Part shown: positions 23,640 to 31,207 of the stretch, piece after piece
Layout: every line of letters starts with the position of its first letter
Position numbering within the stretch: the first letter of the stretch is position 1
NCBI RefSeq assembly: GCF_015557435.1
Contig: NZ_JADNOH010000003.1
Span: 1 to 38,962 of the forward strand
Direction: 5' to 3'
Source: Collinsella aerofaciens
Lineage (GTDB): Bacteria > Actinomycetota > Coriobacteriia > Coriobacteriales > Coriobacteriaceae
Length of the DNA: 38,962 bases
Position numbers and translations under genes: made by a program
Notes under the pieces: generated by a model
What the model was told of the DNA's origin: nothing
The model's input: the letters and a program-made list of their open reading frames with translations, nothing else
Databases searched by the model: none

Positions 23640-23703
23640 CCCCCCCCCCGACCATAACGAACGCGCATAAGACCGCTGCCAACATCACAAAGGTGCGGCG
23701 CAT
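23640..23703 (-). other. Out-of-frame signal peptide segment with G10 tract (phase-variation switch)
   Basis: On the minus strand, ATG at 23703 opens MRRTFVMLAAVLCAFVMV, a textbook signal-peptide start, and then enters a run of ten G (C on the plus strand, 23640-23649). With ten G the frame ends at a TGA after 28 codons. With nine, or twelve, it joins the adhesin frame as GGGLPSRAYG-DDG, completing a signal peptide with a plausible cleavage site. No other in-frame start exists for the adhesin. No clear ribosome site precedes 23703. A sequencing or assembly error in the run is the main alternative. Confidence 0.8.
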
Positions 23704-23741
23704 CGACGCAATATGACCGAAAGGACCCTGCACGGGCGCAT

Positions 23742-23840
23742 CCCCCCCCAGCCGCAGCCCGAGCATTCGAGCAAGCTGCACAAGTAGTTCGTTTAGGCCT
23801 TGTCATTCTACAACCAGCTCATGGCAAAAGCAAAATCATA
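23742..23840 (-). promoter_or_regulatory. Pilus operon 5' region with second G tract (G8) and candidate -10
   Basis: A second homopolymer, eight C on the plus strand (23742-23749), lies 39 bases upstream of the signal-peptide ATG. An ATG at 23806 opens a frame that runs through it. With seven G instead of eight that frame would join MRRTFV in phase, giving a long N-terminal extension. TATGAT (minus strand, 23835-23840) is a candidate -10 box about 29 bases before 23806; no good -35 is visible. Which ATG is used cannot be decided. Confidence 0.4.
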
Positions 23841-23880
23841 CGTGACCGATTTGGAGTCATTTTTCGCACCTCATTTTTCG

Positions 23881-23938
23881 CATTGCGCAGGTAGGACGGC
23901 AAAAGTAGCCAAAAAAGCCCCGCGCCAAATGAGCTACT
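23881..23938. repeat. Gene-end repeat, copy 2
   Basis: Nearly identical to 17814-17870. As there, it overlaps the last codons and the TAG stop of a minus-strand gene, here the LysR regulator (23934-23936). On the minus strand AGTAGC pairs with GCTACT around a loop with a T run, so it can act as a terminator for the LysR gene before the pilus promoter. Confidence 0.7.
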
Positions 23939-24812
23939 TGAGGAGTTGGGCCATGGCGTTGACGAATTTTTGGACTTGGAGGGTAGGCTCGAGCGGGTAG
24001 TGCAAATAGACTGGCACCTCGCGGCCGCACAGGAACGGCACGCCTACAAAGGCCGGGTGTACGCCTGACCAAGCTCCGCAGGTGAGCACCGCGTCGCCCT
24101 TTTCCTCCGCCTCGTTAAAAAGCGCAAAGTCAAAGCTATCCACGTCGATCACGTCCACGCCGCCGTCGGCCAAAAGGTCGATGCGCAGGCTGTCCATGGC
24201 GTCGTTGCCGTGACGGAGCACGCGCAGGCGCATGCCCTCCAGGTCGGCAACTGTGATGCGCGTCTTGCGCGCAAGCGGGCTCGTGCGCGGCACGTCGATA
24301 TAAAACGGCACGGTAACGATGCGGAGCTTTTGGCAGGCGTCGCCCCAGCGCGGGGTCGAAAAACTCGACTGCACCACATCCACCTCGCGCCCCAGACTGC
24401 GCATGACGGTCTCGCGCTCATCGTAAAGGTCCCCCACCGGCACAATCTCAAAACGCAAGCGCGGCTCCATGTCGTGCACCTGCGGCCACAGCGCGAGCGT
24501 TTGGCGCCCCGGGCACATCATCGACACGCCCAGGCGCACCGCACCGCCATCGCCCGGCGCGCGTCGGGCACGGCGCAGGGCATCCTCGGACTGGCGCATG
24601 ATCGAGCGCGCATCGTCCACCAACAGCGCGCCCGCCGGCGTCACCTTGACGCCCGAATGCGAGCGCTCGAACAGCGTAATGCCAAACTCGGCCTCGAATC
24701 CCGATACCTGCTTGACGAGTGCCGGGGTCGACACGCGCAATTTTGCCGCGGCGCGCGAGAAGCTTCCCAGCTCCGCGGCGGCCGAAATAGCCTCAAGTCG
24801 TCGATCGTACAC
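23934..24812 (-). CDS. LysR-family transcriptional regulator
   Basis: The 292-residue protein has an N-terminal winged helix-turn-helix (LEAISAAAELGSFSRAAAKL, then VSTPALVKQVSGFEAEFG and LFERSHSGVKVTPAG). A type 2 periplasmic-binding-like effector domain follows from about residue 90. The start is a GTG at 24812 with GGAGAG upstream; another GTG at 24845 has no such site. It is divergent from the dehydrogenase gene at 25046, the usual layout for a LysR protein that activates the adjacent operon in response to a pathway metabolite. The effector is unknown. The C-terminal codons and stop are supplied by a repeat shared with the sortase gene. Confidence 0.9.
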   Translation of the reverse strand: MYDRRLEAISAAAELGSFSRAAAKLRVSTPALVKQVSGFEAEFGITLFERSHSGVKVTPAGALLVDDARSIMRQSEDALRRARRAPGDGGAVRLGVSMMCPGRQTLALWPQVHDMEPRLRFEIVPVGDLYDERETVMRSLGREVDVVQSSFSTPRWGDACQKLRIVTVPFYIDVPRTSPLARKTRITVADLEGMRLRVLRHGNDAMDSLRIDLLADGGVDVIDVDSFDFALFNEAEEKGDAVLTCGAWSGVHPAFVGVPFLCGREVPVYLHYPLEPTLQVQKFVNAMAQLLK

Positions 24813-24992
24813 GTCTTCTCTCCGTTTTCGCACGTACGGCCACACGGTGCCGCAGGGGGTCGTTTTCGCAGGTCACATGCTCAATCAGGTACAAATCGCA
24901 TCATGCGGTGTAAACCTACAGTTAACGCCATTCTAACAAATATGCAATTCACCTGCGCAAACGCAAAGCATACGATAACCAGCGAAAACCAC

Positions 24993-25019
24993 GTGGGTCG
25001 GTTAATGGGAGCGACCCAC
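24993..25019. promoter_or_regulatory. Inverted repeat in the LysR-SDR divergent region
   Basis: GTGGGTCG (24993-25000) pairs perfectly with CGACCCAC (25012-25019), 26 bases before the SDR start codon. It may be an operator or a 5' leader hairpin. LysR boxes normally lie further upstream (T-N11-A type), so binding by the LysR protein here is uncertain. The rest of the 233-base gap shows no clear -35/-10 pair. Confidence 0.45.
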
Positions 25020-25045
25020 TGGGAGGCACAAGAAGGGAAGTTCCT

Positions 25046-25927
25046 ATGAGCAATTGGCTTAAGCTCGAGGGCGATGTCTGCGCCGTGACTGGCGCACTCG
25101 GCGGTATGGGCGCCGAGATCTGCCGCGAGTTCGCCCGCAATGGCGCCAACGTCGTCATGCTCGACCTGGACGAGGAGAAGGTCAAGGCCGCTGCCGCCGA
25201 TCTCGCTGCCGAGTTTGGCATCCACGCCGAGGGTTACAAGATGAACGCCACCGACGAGGCCGAGGTTCAGGCCGCCGTCGATGCCACCATCGCCAACTTC
25301 GGCCGCGTCGACGTCCTCGTCAACACCGCCGGCATCCTGCGCTTCGCCGCCATGGAGGACCTGCCGCTGAGCGACTGGGAGCAGGTGCTCAGCGTCAACC
25401 TCACCGGCTGCTTCATCACCTCGCAGCGCTTTGGTCGCGAGATGATCAAGGCCGGCCAGGGTCGCCTGGTGCACATCTCCACCGTCGCCAGCCACTCCCC
25501 CGAGACGTTCTCGGGCGTGTACAGCTCCACCAAGGCCGGCGTCAACATGATGTCCAAGATGCTCGCCGCCGAGTGGGGCCCGTACGGCGTGCGCTCCAAC
25601 TGCGTCGAGCCCTGCTTCGTCAAGACCCCCATGTCGGCCAACTTCTATGCCGACCCCGAGGTCGAGAAGAGCCGCAGCCGCCTGATCGCCACGCGCCGCA
25701 TCGGCGAGGTCAGCGATATCGCCAACGCCGTCATGTTCCTGGCGTCCAAGCGCTCGGACTTTACCACCGGCGACGCCATCAAGGTCGACGGCGGCTTCTC
25801 CAACATGATGGGCGACCTCACCGCCAAGCCCGGCGGCCGTCGCGCATACGCCGACAACTACCTTAAGAACAAGGGTGTCGAGCTCTGGTCCGATGAGTCC
25901 GGCGTCGCCAAGCCGACCGACCAGTAA
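25046..25927 (+). CDS. Short-chain dehydrogenase/reductase
   Basis: The 293-residue classical SDR carries the cofactor motif TGALGGMG (about 15-22), with Asp at the end of the second strand (VVMLDLDE) suggesting NAD+ preference. NTAG is followed by the catalytic serine in HISTVAS and by YSSTK with the Tyr-Lys pair. A C-terminal extension of about 35 residues goes beyond the usual GGFSN end. It starts an operon with an MFS transporter and a Gfo/Idh/MocA dehydrogenase. The set suggests uptake and stepwise oxidation of a polyol, cyclitol or sugar acid. The exact alcohol cannot be told. Confidence 0.9.
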   Translation: MSNWLKLEGDVCAVTGALGGMGAEICREFARNGANVVMLDLDEEKVKAAAADLAAEFGIHAEGYKMNATDEAEVQAAVDATIANFGRVDVLVNTAGILRFAAMEDLPLSDWEQVLSVNLTGCFITSQRFGREMIKAGQGRLVHISTVASHSPETFSGVYSSTKAGVNMMSKMLAAEWGPYGVRSNCVEPCFVKTPMSANFYADPEVEKSRSRLIATRRIGEVSDIANAVMFLASKRSDFTTGDAIKVDGGFSNMMGDLTAKPGGRRAYADNYLKNKGVELWSDESGVAKPTDQ

Positions 25928-25992
25928 ACCTGCCCGGTAGAGAGGGACGCGGGCAAACCCCTCCCCTCCCCGTATCGATTAGAAAGAGTCCA

Positions 25993-27249
25993 ATGGCTTC
26001 CACCAACTCCAACAAGGGTCGCGCCGTCGTGCTTTCCGCCGCGTGCGTCACCATGTTCTTCATCAGCTCCATCGCGCTGTATTCCGTCGTGAGCAAAAAC
26101 CTGCTCGCCGTTTACCCCGAGTGGTCCAGCGCCCTTACCTGGGCCTTCCCCGTCTTCCAGACCATCATGGCCGTGACGGGCATCTTCGCCGGCCGCATCT
26201 CCGATAAGATCGGCCCCCGCAACGTCGTGATCGCCGCCGCCGTGTGCTACGGCGTGGGCTGGTTCATGTCCGGCACCGTCACCGAGCCGTGGCAGTTCTA
26301 CCTGTGGTTCTCGCTCGTCGCCGCCGTCGGCAACGGCCTGGGCTACAACCCGGCGCTCACCACGGGTCAGAAGTGGTTCATCGACAAGAAGGGTCTCGCC
26401 TCCGGCATCACCCTCGCTGCTTCGACCGCCGGCCCCGCCGTGCTGTCCCCGGTGCTCGCCTCGCTGCTCATCCCGAGCCTTGGCATCTTTGGCGCCCTTA
26501 AGGCGCTCGGCGTCATCTTCTTTGTGATGATCGCCGCCTCCGCCCTGTTCCTGAAGGCCCCCGAGGCCGGTTGGCTGCCCGAGGGCTTCGAGGCCCCCAA
26601 GGGCGGCGCGCACGCCGGTACCTTCGGCGACCTCACCCCGGGCGAGATGGTCAAGACCCCGCGCTTCTGGGTCCTCATCATCACCTTCGCCTTTGCCGCC
26701 ACCGCCGGCACCCTGCTCGTCGGCAAGGTTGCCTCCATCGCCGCCGTCCAGCTCTTCGCCGACCCCACGAGCGCCGCTGCCGTCGCTCTCGGCGGCGTGG
26801 TCGTCTCCGTCAACACCTGCGCCAACCTGGTCGGCCGCCTGTCCTTTGGTCAGATCATCGACAAGCTCGGTGCCTACAAGTCGCTGCTCATCAGCCTTGT
26901 CGTCACCATCGTCGCGCTCGTCATCATGTCGATGAGCTTTACGCAGAGCATGTTCTTCGTGGCGCTCGCCCTGCTCGGCTTTAGCTTTGGCGCCCTGCTC
27001 GTCATCTACCCGCCGCTCACCGGTGGCGCCTTCGGCACCAGCAACATCGGCGTCAACTACGGCATCATGTTCCTGGGCTACGCCGCTTCCACCTGGATCA
27101 GCCAGCCCATCACCGCCGTGCTGTATCACGCCGAGGCCGGCAGCGCCGCCTACCAGCAGTCCTTCTACGGCGCCATCGTGATCGCCGCCATCGCCGTCGT
27201 GCTCACCGTCTACATGATGGTCTCCGACAGCAAGAAGAAGTCCGCTTAG
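25993..27249 (+). CDS. MFS transporter, oxalate/formate antiporter-like (OFA) family
   Basis: The 418-residue protein has 12 hydrophobic segments. The N-terminal half has the OFA-like layout: FPVFQTIMAVTGIFAGRISD, with motif A (GRISDKIGPRNV) after helix 2. The GNGLGYNPALTTGQKWF segment in helices 4-5 is typical of monocarboxylate-type MFS carriers. It lies 65 bases after the SDR gene and 68 before the Gfo/Idh/MocA gene, all on one strand. It probably brings in the substrate oxidised by these two enzymes. Family members move small carboxylates, so a sugar acid fits better than a neutral sugar; this is inference. Confidence 0.87.
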   Translation: MASTNSNKGRAVVLSAACVTMFFISSIALYSVVSKNLLAVYPEWSSALTWAFPVFQTIMAVTGIFAGRISDKIGPRNVVIAAAVCYGVGWFMSGTVTEPWQFYLWFSLVAAVGNGLGYNPALTTGQKWFIDKKGLASGITLAASTAGPAVLSPVLASLLIPSLGIFGALKALGVIFFVMIAASALFLKAPEAGWLPEGFEAPKGGAHAGTFGDLTPGEMVKTPRFWVLIITFAFAATAGTLLVGKVASIAAVQLFADPTSAAAVALGGVVVSVNTCANLVGRLSFGQIIDKLGAYKSLLISLVVTIVALVIMSMSFTQSMFFVALALLGFSFGALLVIYPPLTGGAFGTSNIGVNYGIMFLGYAASTWISQPITAVLYHAEAGSAAYQQSFYGAIVIAAIAVVLTVYMMVSDSKKKSA

Positions 27250-27317
27250 TTTTGCTTGACGCGGCAAGGGCCGTCCTCTTGCCGCATTCCACCAGCCACC
27301 AGCATTAAGGAGTCGAA

Positions 27318-28358
27318 ATGTCTGAGCTCAACCCCGTCCGCATTGCCGTCATCGGCGCCGGCGCCATGGGCCGCAACCACATCCGCTTTGTCACCGAGGA
27401 GCCCGAGGCCGAGCTCGTCGCCATCGCCGACGCCTTTGAGGGCGCCCGCGCCACGGCCGAGGCTGCCGGCGTGCCGTTCTTTACCGATCCCGCCCAGATG
27501 ATGGACGAGGTCAAGCCCGAGGCCGTCATCATCGCCACCCCCAACGACCTGCACTTGGGCGTTGCCCGCGAGGCCATCAAGCGCAACATCGTGCCGCTGG
27601 TCGAAAAGCCGATCTCCAACGACCTCGAGGATGCCCAGGCCTTCGCCGCCGAGGCCGAGACCGCCGGCGTGCCCGTGCTCGTGGGTCAGCACCGTCGCCA
27701 CAACCCCTTCGTCAACAAGGCCAAGGAGATCATCGAGTCCGGCGAGCTGGGCAAGCTCACCGTGTCGAGCTTCCACTACATGATCTATAAGAATGACGAG
27801 TACTTCGATGTCGAGTGGCGCCGCAAGAAGGGTGCCGGACCGATCTTGGTCAACCTGGTTCACGACGTGGACCTGCTCCGCTACCTGCTGGGCGAGCCCG
27901 TCGCCGTCCAGGGCATGCAGTCCAGCGCCGCCCGCGGTTTTGAGACCGAGGACTCCGCCGTGGTCAACGTCCGTTTTGCCGATGGCGCGCTTGCGAGCAT
28001 GACCATCTCCGACGCCACCGCCAGCCCCTGGAACTGGGAGGCCACCGCTCGCGAGGATCCGCAGTACCGCCCCTTCGACGCCGACGCCTACTTTATCGGC
28101 GGAACCTTGGGTGCCCTTTCGCTGCCCCGCCTGCATCAGTTCTCCTACGACGGCGCCTCCAACTGGCACAAGCCGCTGCAGATGGAGATTCCGGCCGTCG
28201 ACCCGGCGCTGCCGCACAAGATGCAGCTCAAGCACTTTGTGAAGGTCGTCCGCCGCGAAGTTGAGCCCGTCGTAACCCCCGCCGATAACGTCAAGACGCT
28301 CACGCTTCTCAACGCCATCAAGGAGGCCGCCGAGACCGGCCAGCTCGTCGAGCTGTAA
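27318..28358 (+). CDS. Gfo/Idh/MocA-family oxidoreductase
   Basis: The 346-residue NAD(P)-dependent dehydrogenase has an N-terminal Rossmann motif VIGAGAMGRNH and the family EKPISND motif with the catalytic lysine (about residue 95). GQHRRHNP and LVHDVDLLRYLLG near residue 180 carry the catalytic His/Asp pair. The C-terminal alpha/beta domain follows. The family oxidises sugars, inositols and related compounds. AAGGAG lies upstream of the ATG. It is the last gene of the SDR-MFS operon and is followed by a terminator after about 70 bases. The LysR protein upstream is the likely regulator. Confidence 0.9.
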   Translation: MSELNPVRIAVIGAGAMGRNHIRFVTEEPEAELVAIADAFEGARATAEAAGVPFFTDPAQMMDEVKPEAVIIATPNDLHLGVAREAIKRNIVPLVEKPISNDLEDAQAFAAEAETAGVPVLVGQHRRHNPFVNKAKEIIESGELGKLTVSSFHYMIYKNDEYFDVEWRRKKGAGPILVNLVHDVDLLRYLLGEPVAVQGMQSSAARGFETEDSAVVNVRFADGALASMTISDATASPWNWEATAREDPQYRPFDADAYFIGGTLGALSLPRLHQFSYDGASNWHKPLQMEIPAVDPALPHKMQLKHFVKVVRREVEPVVTPADNVKTLTLLNAIKEAAETGQLVEL

Positions 28359-28430
28359 TGCCTTGAGAGCGGCCGCGGCAGAAACCCCATGCCGAGTCCC
28401 TCGGTCCGCCACAAATAAGCCCCTCTTCTT

Positions 28431-28466
28431 TGCCCCGCGAGCAGCCTCCTGCCCGCGGGGCATTTT
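28431..28466 (+). terminator. Rho-independent terminator of the SDR-MFS-Gfo operon
   Basis: TGCCCCGCG (28431-28439) pairs with CGCGGGGCA (28454-28462) and is followed by TTTT. Confidence 0.8.
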
Positions 28467-28526
28467 GCTACTTCGCTGACGATTTTTCTGGGGCGGGGGC
28501 TATTTTGCACCTCGGCTTGATTCGTT

Positions 28527-28688
28527 CGCCACGAAATGGGCCTATCTACTACGTTTAACCGACCGCCCTCAACCATGCCGAATTTCCTAAAATCAAAAGC
28601 GCAGGTAGACGGCTTGCGCATTCTCGGAAAACCGGGGGATGGTCGACCCATACGGTTCAAACGTAGTAGATAGGTCGTTTTCGTGGCG
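28527..28688. repeat. Long imperfect palindrome upstream of tex
   Basis: CGCCACGAAA (28527-28536) pairs with 28679-28688, and CCTATCTACTACGTTT (28541-28556) pairs perfectly with 28659-28674. The 102-base centre has no coding signal. The tex promoter must lie within or just after this element, since the start codon is only 82 bases further on. It is of the same general kind as the palindromes at 17432 and 17644, but unrelated in sequence. Confidence 0.7.
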
Positions 28689-28769
28689 CGGGCCCAAAAC
28701 AGTCTTTTGAAACGGGTGGTATCCTTGGTAGCCCTGTGCTGCAAACGCACCTTAAACGCAAGGAGTCCC

Positions 28770-30917
28770 ATGGATCTTATCGCCCAGCTCGCCCACGAGC
28801 TCAACCTTAAGGCCGCCAACATCGAGGCAGCCGTCAAGCTCATCGACGAGGGCAACACCATCCCCTTTATCTCGCGCTACCGCAAGGAAGCCACAGGCGG
28901 AATGGACGACGTCGCCCTGCGCGCACTCGACGAGCGCCTGTCCTACCTGCGCAATCTTGAACAGCGCAAAGAGGACGTCATTCTGCTCATCGACGCCCAG
29001 GGCAAACTTACGCCCGAGCTCGAACAGCAAATTCGCGAGGCCACGCAGCTCCAGCGTGTCGAGGACCTCTACAAGCCCTACCGCAAAAAGCGCATGACCC
29101 GCGCCCAGAAGGCCCGCGAGGCCGGCCTGGAGCCGCTCGCCAATATGATCATCATGCAGGCATCCGCCAAGGACAGCGCGCTCGACGCCGCCGCGGCCTA
29201 CGTCAACGAGGACGCCGGCTTCGACACGCCCGAGAAGGCACTCGCCGGCGCCGCCGACATCGTGGCCGAGACGGTGGCCGAAGATCCCGAGAACGTCGCC
29301 GACCTGCGCGCCTTTACGCAAAACACCGCCGACATCGTCGTCGAGGCCACCGACCCCGCCGAGAAGACCCCCTACGAGCCCTACTACAACTTTGACGAGC
29401 CGCTGCGCCGCATCCCCAACCACCGCGTGCTGGCCATCGACCGCGGCGAGCGCGAGGGCAAGCTCCGCGTGCGCGTGAACGTTGACGGCGCTGCCGCCAC
29501 GGCGCGCCTCGGCAGCCGCTGGCCCCGCCGTCAGGGCGTCTTCGCGCCCGTCTTCGACGCTGCCATCGCCGACGGCTACAAACGCCTGATGGCTCCCTCG
29601 CTGGAGCGCGAGGCCCGCGCCAAGCTCACCGTCCGCGCCCAGACCGAAGCCATCAACGTCTTTGCCAAGAATCTCGAGGGTCTGCTCTCGGCCCGCCCCG
29701 TCCGCGGCGCCCGCGTGCTCGCGCTTGACCCGGGCTACCGCACCGGCTGCAAGGTCGCCGTCATGGACGAGACCGGCAAGCTGCTCGACCACGGCGTGGT
29801 CTACCCTACCAAGCCGCGCCACGACGTCGCCGGCACCAAGCGCGAGCTCGCCCGCCTCGTCAAAAAGGATGGCGTCAACACCATCGTCATCGGCAACGGC
29901 ACCGCCAGCCGTGAGACCGAGGAAGTCGTCTCGGAGTTCATTGCCGAGCAGGCGCCCGGCTTGCGCTATACGATCGTGAACGAGGCCGGCGCGTCGGTGT
30001 ACTCCGCCTCCGAGCTCGCAAGCCAGGAGTATCCCGACCTGGACGTCACCGTGCGCGGCGCCATGAGCCTGGGCCGCCGCCTGCAAGACCCGCTGGCCGA
30101 GCTCGTCAAGATTCCGCCCCAGTCCATCGGCGTGGGCCAGTACCAGCACGATCTTGACCAGGCCGAGCTTTCGCGCACGCTGGGCCACGTGGTGGAGGAC
30201 GTCGTCAACCGCGTTGGCGTCGACGTGAACACCGCAAGCGCGAGCCTGCTGGGATACGTGTCGGGCATCACGCCGAGCGTGGCCAAGAACATCGTGGCTT
30301 ACCGCGAGGAAAACGGCGCCTTTACCGATCGCCGCCAGCTTAAGAAGGTCCCCAAGCTGGGCCCCAAGGCATACCTCAACGCCGCGGGCTTTCTTCGCAT
30401 CAGCGGCGGCAAGAATCCACTCGACGCCACAAGCGTCCACCCCGAAAGCTACGAGGTGGCGACGTCGGTCCTGGAGCGCGCCGGCGTGGCGGCCAGCGAG
30501 CTCAGCCGCGGCGGCGTGCCCGATATCGAGCGCCGCCTGGGCAGCATCTCGGCGCTGGCAAGCGACCTGGACTGTGGCACCCTGACGCTCATCGACATCG
30601 TCAACGAGCTCAAGAAGCCCGGCCGCGACCCACGCGACGACGCGCCCGAGGTGGTCTTTAGCCGCTCGGCGCTTTCCATCGACGACCTGGAGCCCGGCAT
30701 GGAACTCAAGGGCACCGTGCGCAACGTCGTCGACTTTGGCGCCTTCGTCGACGTGGGCGTGCACCAGGACGGCCTCGTGCACATCTCCAAGCTGGCCAAC
30801 CGCTTCGTCAAGCACCCGAGCGACGTGGTGCGCGTCGGCGACACGGTGAAGGTATGGGTCGAAAAGGTCGACCGCGACCGCAAAAAGATCTCCCTCACCA
30901 TGGTGCAGGGGAAGTAA
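28770..30917 (+). CDS. tex: Tex-family RNA-binding transcription accessory protein
   Basis: The 715-residue protein is a full-length Tex homologue. The helical N-terminal domain (NTIPFISRYRKEATGGMDD near the start) is followed by a YqgF/RNase H-like domain from about residue 325 (LALDPGYRTGCKVAV). A helix-hairpin-helix region is at about 485-540 (DVNTASASLLGYVSGI). A C-terminal S1 domain (VRNVVDFGAFVDVGVHQDGL) ends the protein. Tex binds nucleic acids and acts in transcription; it is widespread and not linked to its neighbours. ATG 28770 has AAGGAG five bases upstream; earlier in-frame codons lack one. Confidence 0.95.
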   Translation: MDLIAQLAHELNLKAANIEAAVKLIDEGNTIPFISRYRKEATGGMDDVALRALDERLSYLRNLEQRKEDVILLIDAQGKLTPELEQQIREATQLQRVEDLYKPYRKKRMTRAQKAREAGLEPLANMIIMQASAKDSALDAAAAYVNEDAGFDTPEKALAGAADIVAETVAEDPENVADLRAFTQNTADIVVEATDPAEKTPYEPYYNFDEPLRRIPNHRVLAIDRGEREGKLRVRVNVDGAAATARLGSRWPRRQGVFAPVFDAAIADGYKRLMAPSLEREARAKLTVRAQTEAINVFAKNLEGLLSARPVRGARVLALDPGYRTGCKVAVMDETGKLLDHGVVYPTKPRHDVAGTKRELARLVKKDGVNTIVIGNGTASRETEEVVSEFIAEQAPGLRYTIVNEAGASVYSASELASQEYPDLDVTVRGAMSLGRRLQDPLAELVKIPPQSIGVGQYQHDLDQAELSRTLGHVVEDVVNRVGVDVNTASASLLGYVSGITPSVAKNIVAYREENGAFTDRRQLKKVPKLGPKAYLNAAGFLRISGGKNPLDATSVHPESYEVATSVLERAGVAASELSRGGVPDIERRLGSISALASDLDCGTLTLIDIVNELKKPGRDPRDDAPEVVFSRSALSIDDLEPGMELKGTVRNVVDFGAFVDVGVHQDGLVHISKLANRFVKHPSDVVRVGDTVKVWVEKVDRDRKKISLTMVQGK

Positions 30918-30950
30918 CAGAAGGGCGAGCCGCCGCCATCCATCGCCGAA

Positions 30951-31030
30951 CTTGCAAGTTTTTCTCACCTGATGGGAAAAACTTGCAAACTTTGCAAGTT
31001 CTTCTCACGCGATGACAAAAACTTGCAAGT
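30951..31030. repeat. Tandem hairpins with TTGCAAGTTTTT arms
   Basis: TTGCAAGTTTTTC (30952-30964) pairs perfectly with 30976-30988. A second, similar unit follows directly, TTTGCAAGTT (30991-31000) with AAAACTTGCAA near 31018-31028. The core ACTTGCAAGT is itself palindromic and occurs at both ends. It starts 34 bases after the tex stop. The T runs allow termination, but the duplication suggests a repeat element. Confidence 0.6.
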
Positions 31031-31105
31031 CTGACAGTCCCGCTATAGCAAAACGCCCCGACCCTCACGATTGAGAGCCAGGGCGATATTCAGTTCGTGT
31101 CGGCA

Positions 31106-31177
31106 GCCCCGGCCTTTCCTTTGCCTAGCGCGACCCTCGCGAAGCGCGTGAGCGATAGGGAAAGGAAAGGCCGGGGC
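31106..31177. terminator. Long hairpin between convergent tex and transaldolase genes
   Basis: GCCCCGGCCTTTCCTTT (31106-31122) pairs perfectly with 31161-31177, and further pairs continue inside (CCTA with TAGG). It lies between converging transcripts, 30 bases after the stop side of the transaldolase-like gene, so it could end both. There is no T run on either side, so it may instead be a palindromic repeat. Confidence 0.5.
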
Positions 31178-31207
31178 GGACAGCCCACGGCACAGTCAGT
31201 GTTCGCG

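Noticed and set aside
23600-23806. 68-codon frame starting at ATG 23806 as a real small gene
   Set aside because: Its composition (Arg, Cys, Gly) looks non-coding and it reads through both G runs. I keep it only as a possible alternative start for the adhesin, not as a gene.
28752-30968. Minus-strand open frame of 738 codons opposite tex
   Set aside because: Tex is a clear full-length homologue on the plus strand; the opposite frame has only biased composition.
31030-31095. CRISPR-like repeats in the tex downstream region
   Set aside because: Only two hairpin units with no regular spacers, and no cas genes in the window.
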